Shown here piece after piece: positions 27,751 to 35,063 of a stretch of 64,000 nucleotides of DNA; position 1 is the stretch's first letter, and every line of letters begins with the position of its first letter. Source of the stretch: Solirubrobacteraceae bacterium. GTDB taxonomy: Bacteria > Actinomycetota > Thermoleophilia > Solirubrobacterales > Solirubrobacteraceae. Under the pieces are notes generated by a model. The model saw nothing but the letters and a program-made list of their open reading frames with translations, was not told the origin of the DNA and did no database searches. A program made the position numbers and the translations under genes. Where the stretch lies: contig JADGPL010000005.1 of the NCBI GenBank assembly GCA_017882455.1, forward strand, positions 95,801 through 159,800, in the 5' to 3' direction.

Positions 27751-28132
27751 GGCTAGTTTCGCCTAGTTTCGCCTAGTTTTCTATGACGCCTCGCGCGTGG
27801 ATACAAAGCCGAGCCGCCGACAAGGTTCCACGAGGTTTCACGAGGTTTTCTACGGCGCCACGCGCGCGAGCGCCGGCTCGCTCTCGCCAGCGCAAGACAG
27901 TCAGACTAGAAGTGCCGGGCCAGAGCGCAGACTAGAAGTTGCTCGCTCAAGGCACTCGCAAGGCGTGGAGACTTGCCACGCGAGGCCCACTAGCCGGCCG
28001 ACGAGATTCCGCCAGTTTCCACGAGTTCTGCACGCACCCGCAGGCATGGAGTTGTCATGCCCCGGAGATCCCGCGCTGTGGTGTGGAGCCGACGCAATTT
28101 CTCCCGATTTCACCTGATTTCACCCGATTTTT
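27751..28132. repeat. noncoding region with three blocks of 10-bp-period repeats
   Basis: The 528 bp between 27612 and 28139 carry no supportable gene. Three tandem blocks have an exact 10-bp period: GCCTAGTTTC-like, three copies at 27751-27780; CACGAGGTTT, two copies at 27829-27848; CCCGATTTCA-like, three copies at 28103-28132. Blocks 1 and 2 are each followed by the same imperfect tail TTCTAYGRCGCCWCGCGCG. A 12-mer CAGACTAGAAGT occurs at 27902 and 27928. Flanking genes converge here. A replication or partition site, or a protein-binding array, would fit. Confidence 0.85.
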
Positions 28133-28139
28133 TGGGGGG

Positions 28140-29000
28140 TCAGCGCATGGGGCGGCGAGCCTGCTCGCGAGCGGCAAGGAGCTTGGCCTGCTCGGCCTCG
28201 ATGGCGAAAAGAGTGCTTTCACCCTCTTCCTGCTCGGCGATCTGCTCGGGGGTGAGGTCCGGGGCTCCCGCGAGCGCGGCATCTACGATGGCGCCCTGAC
28301 GCTCGCGCTCCTCCTGGACGGGGCGGTACTCCTCCAGGGCGCGCTCATGCCACACCTGGAGCGGCACGAGGAAGGTTACGTCCGTTCGCCAGCGCTTGAG
28401 CAACTTGCCGCGAGGCGCGTGCGCCCACGGCCACGCGCCGAGCCCAGCGAGCAGCCGCCGCCCGTAGCGGCGGTACTCAACCGCCTTCGGTGGCCCGCTG
28501 TTGCGTCGCTGGTCATGGTCGCGGAGGCCCAGCACCTTGACGGAAACCTCGCCCAGATCGTGGGCGCCAAGGTCATAGGCGACGGCCGCCGCGATGTAGC
28601 GGGCCAGCGTGCAACGCCGGCCCGTCGGCGTCTGCCGATCTTCGACTGGCCAAGCGCTCGACGTGTAGGCCGGGAGCCAATCGGGGCGCGCTCGCCCTGG
28701 GGCGAGCAGCTCGATCAGCCGCTCTATGTCCTTGTGCTCCAACGGCCCGCCGGCGTCGATGCGGTTCTGTAGTTCCCAGCGAAGCCACTCGGGGCACGGC
28801 GTGTGGGGCGCCGTCAACGGCAGGGGGTAGCGCCCGTCGAATCCCCAGAGTGCGAACTGCATGGCGGGGGCACCCTCCGGTGTGATCTGGCGCAGGTAGT
28901 CACCCAGGTCCCCCGACGGCAGCGCGAGAGTTTTCGCACTGTTTTCGGGGTCAAGAGTGGGTCCCAACTTGGCGGATGGCTGGGCGAGCATGTCCGGCAT
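28140..29000 (-). CDS. element-encoded protein of unknown function
   Basis: About 286 residues from ATG 29000 (the frame is open farther). It is soluble and Arg/Ala/Glu-rich. Features are ALWGFDGRYPLPL near the start, CPEWLRWELQNRIDAGGPLEHKDIERLIELL, a central YIAAAVAYDLG, basic RRYGRRLLAGLGAWPWAHAPRGK, and a long charged coiled C-terminus (TPEQIAEQEEGESTLFAIEAEQAKL). I recognise no domain. It starts back-to-back with the excisionase-like gene, with at most 2 bp of overlap, so a shared divergent regulator is likely. It might take part in replication or mobilisation of the element, but nothing in the sequence proves this. Confidence 0.6.
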   Translation of the reverse strand: MPDMLAQPSAKLGPTLDPENSAKTLALPSGDLGDYLRQITPEGAPAMQFALWGFDGRYPLPLTAPHTPCPEWLRWELQNRIDAGGPLEHKDIERLIELLAPGRARPDWLPAYTSSAWPVEDRQTPTGRRCTLARYIAAAVAYDLGAHDLGEVSVKVLGLRDHDQRRNSGPPKAVEYRRYGRRLLAGLGAWPWAHAPRGKLLKRWRTDVTFLVPLQVWHERALEEYRPVQEERERQGAIVDAALAGAPDLTPEQIAEQEEGESTLFAIEAEQAKLLAAREQARRPMR

Positions 29001-29286
29001 GAAGTCCACCACGCCAGTATCGGACGCGAACAGGACAGACCTCGCACGGCTGCTGACCCCCGAGCAGGTCGCGGAGCTTGTCGGCGTAAGCACCCGCACC
29101 GTCCGCCGGCTCGCTCAGGAAGGCGTGCTCGACCGCGTGCGAATCGGGCACCGTACAAGCCGCTACACAAGCCGGTCTGTACTCGCGCTAATCGACCCTC
29201 ACAACGAGCAGCGCCCCGGCGGCAACCAGGGCGCTGAGGAGAACCAGGACCGTGCAGGCGGCCCAGCTTCAACACCTACAGCGTAG
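28999..29286 (+). CDS. excisionase-like helix-turn-helix protein
   Basis: About 95 residues from ATG 28999 (ATG 28990 is an alternative). DLARLLTPEQVAELVGVSTRTVRRLAQEGVLDRVRIGHRTSRYTSRSVLALI is the MerR-like winged helix of the excisionase/HTH_17 family, here covering about residues 12-63. Such proteins bend attachment-site DNA and direct excision by the integrase. The tail is Asn/Gln/Gly/Pro-rich. It heads an operon in which the next gene starts 35 bp before its stop. Confidence 0.82.
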   Translation: MKSTTPVSDANRTDLARLLTPEQVAELVGVSTRTVRRLAQEGVLDRVRIGHRTSRYTSRSVLALIDPHNEQRPGGNQGAEENQDRAGGPASTPTA

Positions 29287-29500
29287 CCCGCTCGCCGGTC
29301 GCGGCGTGGTGCATCTGATGGACGGCTCGACCTTCGAGGGCTGGGTGTTGGTCAGTGGCGGAACCCTGACCATTGACGGCAGGCTACGGGTCAGTTCGGG
29401 TCCGTCTTATCGCTACAGCTACAGCTACCGCCGCCAGGTTCGACGGACCTATCCAGTGCGAGCGATCCGCTGCGTCGAATGGGCGGAGGCAGGCCAGTGA
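29252..29500 (+). CDS. small beta-rich protein, unknown
   Basis: An 82-residue protein beginning at GTG 29252 inside the end of the excisionase-like gene and ending in a GTGA overlap with the DUF3631 gene. GVVHLMDGSTFEGWVLVSGGTLTIDGRLRV reads as a small beta-barrel, followed by an unusual SYRYSYSYRRQVRRTYPVRAI run. The position in a tightly overlapped operon is the main support for its being real. Confidence 0.5.
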   Translation: MQAAQLQHLQRSPLAGRGVVHLMDGSTFEGWVLVSGGTLTIDGRLRVSSGPSYRYSYSYRRQVRRTYPVRAIRCVEWAEAGQ

Positions 29501-30801
29501 CCGACATAGACCGGAGCGCGGTTACGCGGGGACTCCTTGACCGCGTGGCAGGGTTCGTGGATCGGTTTGTGGTGTTGCCGTGCGAGTCGGCTTCGGCGGT
29601 CATCGCGTTGTTTGTATTGCATACGTGGGCGATCGAGGCCGCGCACGCGACGCCGTACATCGCCATCGTCTCGGCCGAGAAGCAAAGCGGCAAGACCAGG
29701 GTGCTGGAAGTTCTCGCGCTTCTCGTGAGGGAGCCGTGGCAGACGGCGAGCACCACCGAGGCGGCGCTCTTTCGCAAGATCGAGCAAGACCAGCCGTGCC
29801 TTTTGCTCGATGAGATCGACGCGATCTTCGGCTCGAACAATGAGCGCACCGAGCCGCTGCGCGCCGTTCTGAACGCAGGAAACCGGCGCGGAGCATCCGC
29901 GACGCGGGTTGTTGGGCAGGGCACAAACATGGAGGTCAGGGACTTCTCAGTGTTCTGCCCGAAGGTGCTCGCCGGGATCGACACGGGGCGGCTGCCGGAG
30001 ACGATCCGCGACCGCGCCGTGATCTTCCACATGAAGCGACGCCACGATGGCGAGAAGGTCGAGCGCTTGCGCCACCGATTCGCCGTCGAGGAAGTCGAGC
30101 CCCTGCGCGCTGAGCTTAAGTCTTGGGCCAGCGCATCGGTCGATGAGCTACGCAACTCGGAGCCCAGCCTGCCAGACGGCCTCAGCGACCGTGCAGCAGA
30201 CGCCTGGGAGCCTCTGCTCGCCATCGCCGACGACGCGCAAGGGGGTTGGCCCGCACGGGCACGGGGGGCCGCTGTCGAGCTGAGCGCACCGGCCGACGAT
30301 GACGGTGGCCGAGGCCCTCAGCTATTGGCCGCCATTCGGCAGGCTATGGGCAAAGACTCCTCGATCACGACGGCGGGGCTTTTGGCGACCATCAACGCGG
30401 ACGACGAGCTGCCGTTCGGAGGATGGAATGAAGGCAAGGGCCTTGACGCACGCGGACTCGCGAAGCTGCTCAAGCCCTACGGCGTGAAACCCCGCACGAT
30501 CCGTGTAGGGGACGAAACGCCGAAGGGCTACCGCGCCGAGGATCTACAAGACGCGTGGGCGCGTTACCTGCCCTCGCCAGAAGCGCAACAAGCAAAACAG
30601 CCGCAACACGGCACCTCGCCAACCACCGCAAATCCAGCCTCGCCGGTCGATGTTGCGCTTGTTGCGGATGTTGCGGCCCCAGCCGGAGCAGCACGCGACG
30701 TATGCGCCTACCCCGCGCACGCTGCCGACTGGCAACGGCACCCGAGCACCGGCCGCCTCACCTGCTGGCGCTGCCATCCACCCGCAGGGAGGGCGACGTG
30801 A
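29497..30801 (+). CDS. DUF3631 P-loop ATPase (element replication helicase-like)
   Basis: A 434-residue protein. The ATPase core has a Walker A-like IVSAEKQSGKTRVLEVL (about residues 58-74) and a Walker B PCLLLDEIDAIFG (about 98-110). DUF3631 then follows (FCPKVLAGIDTGRLPETIRDRAVIFHMKRR), with a C-terminal winged-helix-like part and a zinc-finger-like tail (CAYPAH..CWRCHPP). Proteins of this type are found in phages and integrative elements next to replication genes. GTG 29497 has GGAGG upstream and overlaps the previous stop. Confidence 0.85.
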   Translation: MTDIDRSAVTRGLLDRVAGFVDRFVVLPCESASAVIALFVLHTWAIEAAHATPYIAIVSAEKQSGKTRVLEVLALLVREPWQTASTTEAALFRKIEQDQPCLLLDEIDAIFGSNNERTEPLRAVLNAGNRRGASATRVVGQGTNMEVRDFSVFCPKVLAGIDTGRLPETIRDRAVIFHMKRRHDGEKVERLRHRFAVEEVEPLRAELKSWASASVDELRNSEPSLPDGLSDRAADAWEPLLAIADDAQGGWPARARGAAVELSAPADDDGGRGPQLLAAIRQAMGKDSSITTAGLLATINADDELPFGGWNEGKGLDARGLAKLLKPYGVKPRTIRVGDETPKGYRAEDLQDAWARYLPSPEAQQAKQPQHGTSPTTANPASPVDVALVADVAAPAGAARDVCAYPAHAADWQRHPSTGRLTCWRCHPPAGRAT

Positions 30802-31283
30802 GCGACACACCTGGAAGCGCGCACGACCTTGCCCGGAGCGTTGCCCTGGAGCTAGCCCTACCGCTGGCCGAGGAACTGCTCGAACCGCTTGCGGACCTGA
30901 TCGCTGCACGCCTCAACACCCGCTCGATCGAGGCCACGAAACGCACGCCGGAACCACCCTCGACTCGGCAGCCGCTTGTAGATGCCCAGACGCTCGCTAC
31001 CGCGCTCGGCGTGAGTCGCGACACCATCTACGCCCACGCCGACGAGTTGGGCGGCGAGCGCATCGGGGACGGCCCGCGTGGCCGGCTCCGTTTCGACCTC
31101 GACCGGGCGCTCTCTGCTTGGAGCGCTTGCTCTACCAGCAAGGAGTCACAGGCGCCACAAACGCCCGTGGCTGCGGGCGTTTCGGCACCTCGCCGCCGTC
31201 AGGGTATGGGCAGCAGCCCCGAACTGCTGCCCATACGAGGCTTCGGGACACCGCGCGATGGCGACCGGGCGTACCCTCGATGA
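30798..31283 (+). CDS. helix-turn-helix protein of the element operon
   Basis: A 161-residue protein starting at GTG 30798, overlapping the ATPase stop (GTGA). The N-terminal half is helical (LARSVALELALPLAEELLEPLADLIAARL). DAQTLATALGVSRDTIYAHADELGGERIGDGPRGRLRFDLDRAL is an excisionase-type helix-turn-helix (about residues 65-110). The last 35 residues are encoded across the second TGGGCAGCAG hairpin. It is a likely accessory DNA-binding protein for replication or excision. Confidence 0.7.
   Translation: MSDTPGSAHDLARSVALELALPLAEELLEPLADLIAARLNTRSIEATKRTPEPPSTRQPLVDAQTLATALGVSRDTIYAHADELGGERIGDGPRGRLRFDLDRALSAWSACSTSKESQAPQTPVAAGVSAPRRRQGMGSSPELLPIRGFGTPRDGDRAYPR
31204..31236. repeat. TGGGCAGCAG hairpin, copy 2
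   Basis: A perfect 13-bp stem (GTATGGGCAGCAG) with a 7-nt loop, 53 bp beyond the stop of the minus-strand XRE gene and within the 3' end of the plus-strand helix-turn-helix gene. Relative to copy 1 the third stem base is A instead of T and its partner has changed to keep the pair. Confidence 0.9.
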
Positions 31284-31288
31284 GCCGG

Positions 31289-31549
31289 CTATCGCTTGGA
31301 GGAGCGCTGTTGCTTCTCAGCCGCCTCGATGGCATCGGCGAGCTGGTGCAGATCGGCGCCGAGCGCGTGCAGAAGGCGAATGATCGTGCTCCAACGCGCA
31401 TCGCGCCGCCCACCCTCAATGTTGGACACATACGCCTCGCTTGTGCCCACTCGCTCGGCGAGCACCTTCTGAGTGATGCCAGTCCGATCTCGGAGTACGC
31501 GGATCGCTCGTCCGAGGGTGTGTGGATCGTCGGTATCGCTGGGGGCCAT
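31289..31549 (-). CDS. XRE-family regulator
   Basis: An 86-residue helix-turn-helix protein: LGRAIRVLRDRTGITQKVLAERVGTSEAYVSNIEGGRRDARWSTIIRLLHALGADLHQLADAIE is a full XRE fold. It converges with the operon upstream and is divergent from the regulator and integrase genes to the right, across 200 bp. No ribosome-binding site is apparent before the ATG, so the message may be leaderless. Confidence 0.85.
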   Translation of the reverse strand: MAPSDTDDPHTLGRAIRVLRDRTGITQKVLAERVGTSEAYVSNIEGGRRDARWSTIIRLLHALGADLHQLADAIEAAEKQQRSSKR

Positions 31550-31608
31550 CGGAGAGGGACTTGCGACATCAGGTGTGTTGCGCTACGCTCGGCCCGTCCA
31601 AACATAGT

Positions 31609-31637
31609 GCCCCCGCGCTGGTTGCACAGCCGGGGGC
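31609..31637 (+). promoter_or_regulatory. GC-rich hairpin in the leader of the regulator gene
   Basis: GCCCCCG (31609-31615) pairs with CGGGGGC (31631-31637), enclosing an inner GCTG/CAGC stem. It lies about 110 bp upstream of the regulator ATG. The paralogous gene at 34095 has a comparable hairpin upstream. Confidence 0.5.
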
Positions 31638-31750
31638 GTGGCACCAGGAGCGCAAACTCCCGGCACGCCGGCCACGCTACCAATCGCTGGTGCTTGGCTT
31701 CCTTGCCAGAGCCGTTCTCCGGGAGCCTCCAACCACAGGAGGAACCGACG

Positions 31751-32410
31751 ATGAGCACCGTAAAGGCAGTCCCCGACTCGCTGGTGCTGGCCGCGATCGA
31801 GCGCGCCCAGCATCACAGCCCCAGCAACACGCCCGGAGTGTCCGTAGGCGCGATCAAGAGGCATCTGGGCGTACCGCCGCGCTCACGCCGCGTGCCCGCC
31901 CAACTCCGTGCCCTGGAAGCATCCGGCGCGCTTGTGACCTCACGCCGTCACGGAGTCGTGACGTGGGCACTCACCACCGCCGGTCAGCGTCGTCTACAGC
32001 GAGCCCGCCGCGCTGGCACAGTGCCGGCGCTGCCCGAGTCTCCACAGCACCGGCATTGGCGCGACGCACGGACGGCTGCTGCTGAGGAGATCGAGCGCTT
32101 CGAGCGGAGCATGAGCGACGGCCTGGAGGATGGCGCCCGGCTGCTGAGAGCTGACCCGCCGGCATCCTCCGATGAATGGTTCGCGCTCGGCGATCGCCTA
32201 CAGCGGGCGTGCAGGCGCATGGGGTCGGCGAGCTACTGCTTGCGCGAGTGGGGCGAGCCTGACGACGCCCACCCCGACACAGACGAACGCGACGAGCCCA
32301 CCGACGCGAAGCTCGACCCCGACGAGCGGACACGCCGACGTGCCCGGCGCATGGGCAGGCGCACCGTCAGGCTCTGGAACGACCGCATCACGCTTGCGGG
32401 AGGCGAGTGA
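31751..32410 (+). CDS. winged-helix-like regulator, paralogue of the gene at 34095
   Basis: A 219-residue protein with an excellent ribosome-binding site (AGGAGG) before ATG 31751. VLAAIERAQ..SVGAIKRHLGVPPRSRRVPAQLRALEASGALVTSRRHGVVTWALTTAGQRRLQRAR is a winged-helix-like DNA-binding domain. It is followed by the motif LPESPQHRHWRDART, a helical segment and GSASYCLREWGEPDDAHPD. The same order of motifs occurs in the protein at 34095-34775. The gene overlaps the integrase start by 4 bp and may control integration. Confidence 0.7.
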   Translation: MSTVKAVPDSLVLAAIERAQHHSPSNTPGVSVGAIKRHLGVPPRSRRVPAQLRALEASGALVTSRRHGVVTWALTTAGQRRLQRARRAGTVPALPESPQHRHWRDARTAAAEEIERFERSMSDGLEDGARLLRADPPASSDEWFALGDRLQRACRRMGSASYCLREWGEPDDAHPDTDERDEPTDAKLDPDERTRRRARRMGRRTVRLWNDRITLAGGE

Positions 32411-33684
32411 TGCCAAGGCCAGCTACCGGGCAAGTGATCGTTGATGAGCGTCGGCGCAGCCCAAGCTACGGCCTGCGCTTCCGCGCCTACGGCCGACGCG
32501 AGTACGTAGCGCTCGGGACCGCGGAGGAAGGCTGGACGCGAGCGAGGGCGCAGGTCGAGCTAGAGAACATTCTCGCTGACGTGCGCCGTGGTATTTGGCA
32601 GCCGTCTGTCGCCGAGGTCGTGCAGGCACCGAGGGAGATCCCGACCTTCCACGCCTTCGCATCGGAGTGGTTCGAGCGCCAGAAGGTCGAGGGTGGCCGC
32701 AGCGGCAAAGGCTTGGCTCCCAAGGGACGCGACGACCTGGAATGGCGCCTGTCGAACCATCTGCTGCCAGTGTTCGCGTCGCGCCGTCTCGACCAGATCA
32801 CTGTCCAAGATGTAGACCGCTACCGGCTGGGCAAGGTCCGCGAGGGGAAGCTGGGCGCCACGTCGATCAACAAGACACTCACGACGCTCGCCGCGATTCT
32901 CGAGGATGCCGTCGAGTACGAGTTGATCGGTCGCAATCCCGCGCGCGGCAGACGGCGCCGCCTTCCGGCTGCGCCGCCGCGGCGCTCTTGGCTCGACCGT
33001 GCCGACCACATCTTCGCGCTGCTCGATGCTGCTGGCGCGCTCGACGGGAACGCACGAGTCCGTAAGGGTCAGCGGCGGGCGCTGATCGCCACGCTAACCT
33101 TTGCCGGTCTGCGGATCGGTGAGGCACTATCGCTCTGTTGGCGAGACGTGGACCTAGCGCGCGGCACGATCACGGTCCGCGCCGCCAAGACCGACGCGGG
33201 AGTGCGCACGGTGAACGTCCTGCCGGTGCTGCGCGATGAGCTGGGCGCCTACCGCGCTCGGCTGAACGCCACGCCGGACGCGCTCGTGTTCGGGACCACT
33301 ACAGGCAAGCGGCAGGGCGCGACGAACGTCAGGCGGCGGATACTCGCCCTGGCCGTGGAGAACGCCAACAAGCAGCTCGTCACGGATGAGGTCGAGCCGC
33401 TTCCCGAGCACCTGACGCCGCACTCGCTCAGGCGCACGTTTGCCTCGCTGCTGTTCGCGCTCGGCGAGGCACCTCCCTACGTGATGGCACAGATGGGCCA
33501 CACGACGCCAAACCTCACGCTCGCGATCTACGCCCGGCAGATGGACCGCCGCGACGGCGAGCCCGAGCGTCTAAAGGCGCTTATCGAGGGCCGCGAATGG
33601 GCAGCAATGGGCAGCAGCACCCATTCAGGCGCCTCCGCCGTAGCCGTCTCGGCAGCAGGCGATGATCGGGAATCCGCTCTGTAA
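32407..33684 (+). CDS. tyrosine recombinase (integrase) of the tRNA-Ala element
   Basis: A 425-residue integrase. It has an N-terminal arm-binding part, a core-binding SAM-like domain (FHAFASEWFERQKVEGG, then INKTLTTLAAILEDAVEYELI) and a catalytic domain with Arg in FAGLRIGEALSLCW. HSLRRTFAS supplies His and Arg, MGHTTPNLT the second His, and Tyr is in LAIYARQMD. The GTG at 32407 overlaps the regulator stop. The gene ends 20 bp before the rebuilt tRNA, the usual place for an integrase next to its attachment site. Its 3' end contains two TGGGCAGCA copies. Confidence 0.95.
   Translation: MMPRPATGQVIVDERRRSPSYGLRFRAYGRREYVALGTAEEGWTRARAQVELENILADVRRGIWQPSVAEVVQAPREIPTFHAFASEWFERQKVEGGRSGKGLAPKGRDDLEWRLSNHLLPVFASRRLDQITVQDVDRYRLGKVREGKLGATSINKTLTTLAAILEDAVEYELIGRNPARGRRRRLPAAPPRRSWLDRADHIFALLDAAGALDGNARVRKGQRRALIATLTFAGLRIGEALSLCWRDVDLARGTITVRAAKTDAGVRTVNVLPVLRDELGAYRARLNATPDALVFGTTTGKRQGATNVRRRILALAVENANKQLVTDEVEPLPEHLTPHSLRRTFASLLFALGEAPPYVMAQMGHTTPNLTLAIYARQMDRRDGEPERLKALIEGREWAAMGSSTHSGASAVAVSAAGDDRESAL
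33593..33627. repeat. TGGGCAGCA motifs at the right end of the element
   Basis: Two direct copies of TGGGCAGCA (33598 and 33607 region) lie within an inverted GAATGGG/CCCATTC pair inside the 3' end of the integrase gene. They resemble the stem sequence of the hairpins at 25406 and 31204. Confidence 0.7.
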
Positions 33685-33685
33685 G

Positions 33686-33742
33686 GCGTATATTGAGGAC
33701 CCTTGGGGCCATAGCTCAGCTGGGAGAGCGCCTGCTTTGCAA
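33686..33742 (+). repeat. right attachment repeat: element-borne tRNA 5' half
   Basis: The -10-like GGCGTATATTGAGG stretch and the first 38 nt of tRNA-Ala(UGC) repeat those at 25243-25299, with a few changes and one indel only between the promoter box and the tRNA. Here the sequence continues into the native 3' half, restoring the gene. Confidence 0.9.
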
Positions 33743-33777
33743 GCAGGAGGTCACCGGTTCGATCCCGGTTGGCTCCA
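33705..33777 (+). tRNA. tRNA-Ala(TGC)
   Basis: A complete 73-nt cloverleaf: acceptor GGGGCCA/TGGCTCC with G3-U70, D arm TAGCTCAGCTGGGAGAGCG, anticodon stem CCTGC/GCAGG with loop TTTGCAA (anticodon TGC at 33738-33740), T arm CCGGTTCGATCCCGG, discriminator A. CCA is encoded. Its 5' half and -10 region come from the integrative element. Confidence 0.97.
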
Positions 33778-33951
33778 CTTCAGAAATGCCTGCTAATTGG
33801 CCGGTTTTGGAACTGGCGGCAGAGACGGGTCGCGGCGGAGATCAAGCAAAGATCAAGCAAGTTCTTCGAGTGCTTCTCGCCGAGGCGATCTGAGGGTCTT
33901 GAGATCGCGCGCGCGTTCTGCTCTGATCGCGCGCAGCCAAGACAATCGAGT

Positions 33952-33983
33952 GGCCGGACGGGTGTTAGAGCACCCGCCCGGCC
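33952..33983 (+). promoter_or_regulatory. hairpin in the leader of the second regulator gene
   Basis: GGCCGGACGGGTG and CACCCGCCCGGCC form a 13-bp stem with one A-C mismatch and a 6-nt loop, 111 bp upstream of ATG 34095. It corresponds in place to the hairpin before the paralogue at 31751. The remaining 317 bp between the tRNA and the gene show nothing else I can name. Confidence 0.5.
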
Positions 33984-34094
33984 GTGCAGCACCGAAGAAC
34001 GGACCTTCGATGCCACCGGACCACCGTAGCTTTCTGCGGAGACGGTCCTGCGGGTCGCTGCGTCCGTGCTTGTCGGTGCCCGAAAGGAGCCGCA

Positions 34095-34775
34095 ATGAGC
34101 ACGACGGACAAGGATGGCGACGCGCCGAGCAAAGAGATCGAGCTGCCGGAGTCGGCCCGACGATTCCACGGGCTGTATCGCTCGGACCTCAACCGAGTTG
34201 AGCCAGTCTCGGACGCCCAGATACTCGCCGCGATCCACCGCGCCGAAGTCCACGACGAGCAAGACGACGCCTCACGCGCGGATATCGCCGCGCACTTGGG
34301 CTTCGCGCATAACTCGTGGACAACAAAGCGGCTTCGGCCGCAGATCGACGCACTCAGGGCCGCCGGGCGAATCTGCGACGTTCGCCGCAATGGGCTGGAC
34401 TTGCTTGCGCTGACCGCCGCCGGGCGCCGGGCGCTTGAGACAGCACAAAGCAAGGGAGCGGCGATCCTGCCGGAGTCTCCTCAGCATCGGAAGTGGCGGC
34501 ACTCGCGCACGATGGCAGAGGACCGGATCGACGGGTTCCGTGAAGCGCTCCGGACGTCAATGGCCGAGGTTGGTGTACTGCTCGACGCGGAGCAGGCACC
34601 CTCGGATGCGTGGTTTGAGTTCGGCAAGCGGCTCAGTGCTGAGTGCAAGCGCCTCGGGTCCGCCACGCACTGTCTATTTGAGTGGGCCGAGCCCGACGAC
34701 GCGGGCGCCGACGTTGACGAGGTTCTAGGCCGACGCGGTGTGGTGAGCTGGGACAGCGATTACTACGGCCACTAG
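34095..34775 (+). CDS. regulator paralogue of the 31751 gene
   Basis: A 226-residue protein with ribosome-binding site AAAGGAG. ILAAIHRAEVHDEQDDASRADIAAHLGFAHNSWTTKRLRPQIDALRAAGRI.. aligns with the winged-helix part of the 31751 protein. ALTAAGRRALETAQ, AILPESPQHRKWRHSRTMAEDRI and LGSATHCLFEWAEPDDAG are shared in the same order. Its place just outside the right end of the element, next to the same tRNA, suggests a remnant of a second related element. Function inferred: DNA binding. Confidence 0.65.
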   Translation: MSTTDKDGDAPSKEIELPESARRFHGLYRSDLNRVEPVSDAQILAAIHRAEVHDEQDDASRADIAAHLGFAHNSWTTKRLRPQIDALRAAGRICDVRRNGLDLLALTAAGRRALETAQSKGAAILPESPQHRKWRHSRTMAEDRIDGFREALRTSMAEVGVLLDAEQAPSDAWFEFGKRLSAECKRLGSATHCLFEWAEPDDAGADVDEVLGRRGVVSWDSDYYGH

Positions 34776-35063
34776 TAGGCTGGTCTTGCGGCTCGCGTTG
34801 TAGGCACGGGACAGCTACGGCTCTTGCAGACGATTCTCGGGGTCGTCCGGCGGCATCGTGGCGGTCGATCAGAGCAGAAGACGTTGCGATCTCAAGGCGA
34901 AAGGCCGCTCTATCGCTAACGACATCCCTGGGTTCGCAGGATTGGAATCCCAGCCGTCGAAGAAGCAGCTGAGCTAGCCAGGGGATTGTCTCGGCTTACG
35001 CATCGGACAAGGCGAGGACACGAACGTAACGCCCGGTTGACGCCGACGAACTTATACAAGCGC

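Larger units (their letters stand above)
25243..33742. mobile_element. 8.4-kb integrative element in tRNA-Ala(UGC)
   Basis: The element is bounded by direct repeats at 25243-25299 and 33686-33742 that span the tRNA -10 region and 5' half. It contains, left to right, an exported protein, an XRE repressor, two exported proteins, a noncoding repeat region, an unknown minus-strand gene, an excisionase-like gene, a DUF3631 ATPase, a helix-turn-helix protein, a second XRE repressor, a regulator and a tyrosine integrase next to the right repeat. No transfer genes are seen, so it would need help to move between cells. Confidence 0.85.

Noticed and set aside
30650..31750. Extension of the 31751 regulator far upstream in the same frame
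   Set aside because: The frame is open, but an AGGAGG site and the similarity to the paralogue both place the start at 31751.
34915..34990. A degenerate tRNA on the minus strand
   Set aside because: AGCTCAGCTG and a GGGTTCG-like piece occur, but no acceptor or anticodon stem can be paired.
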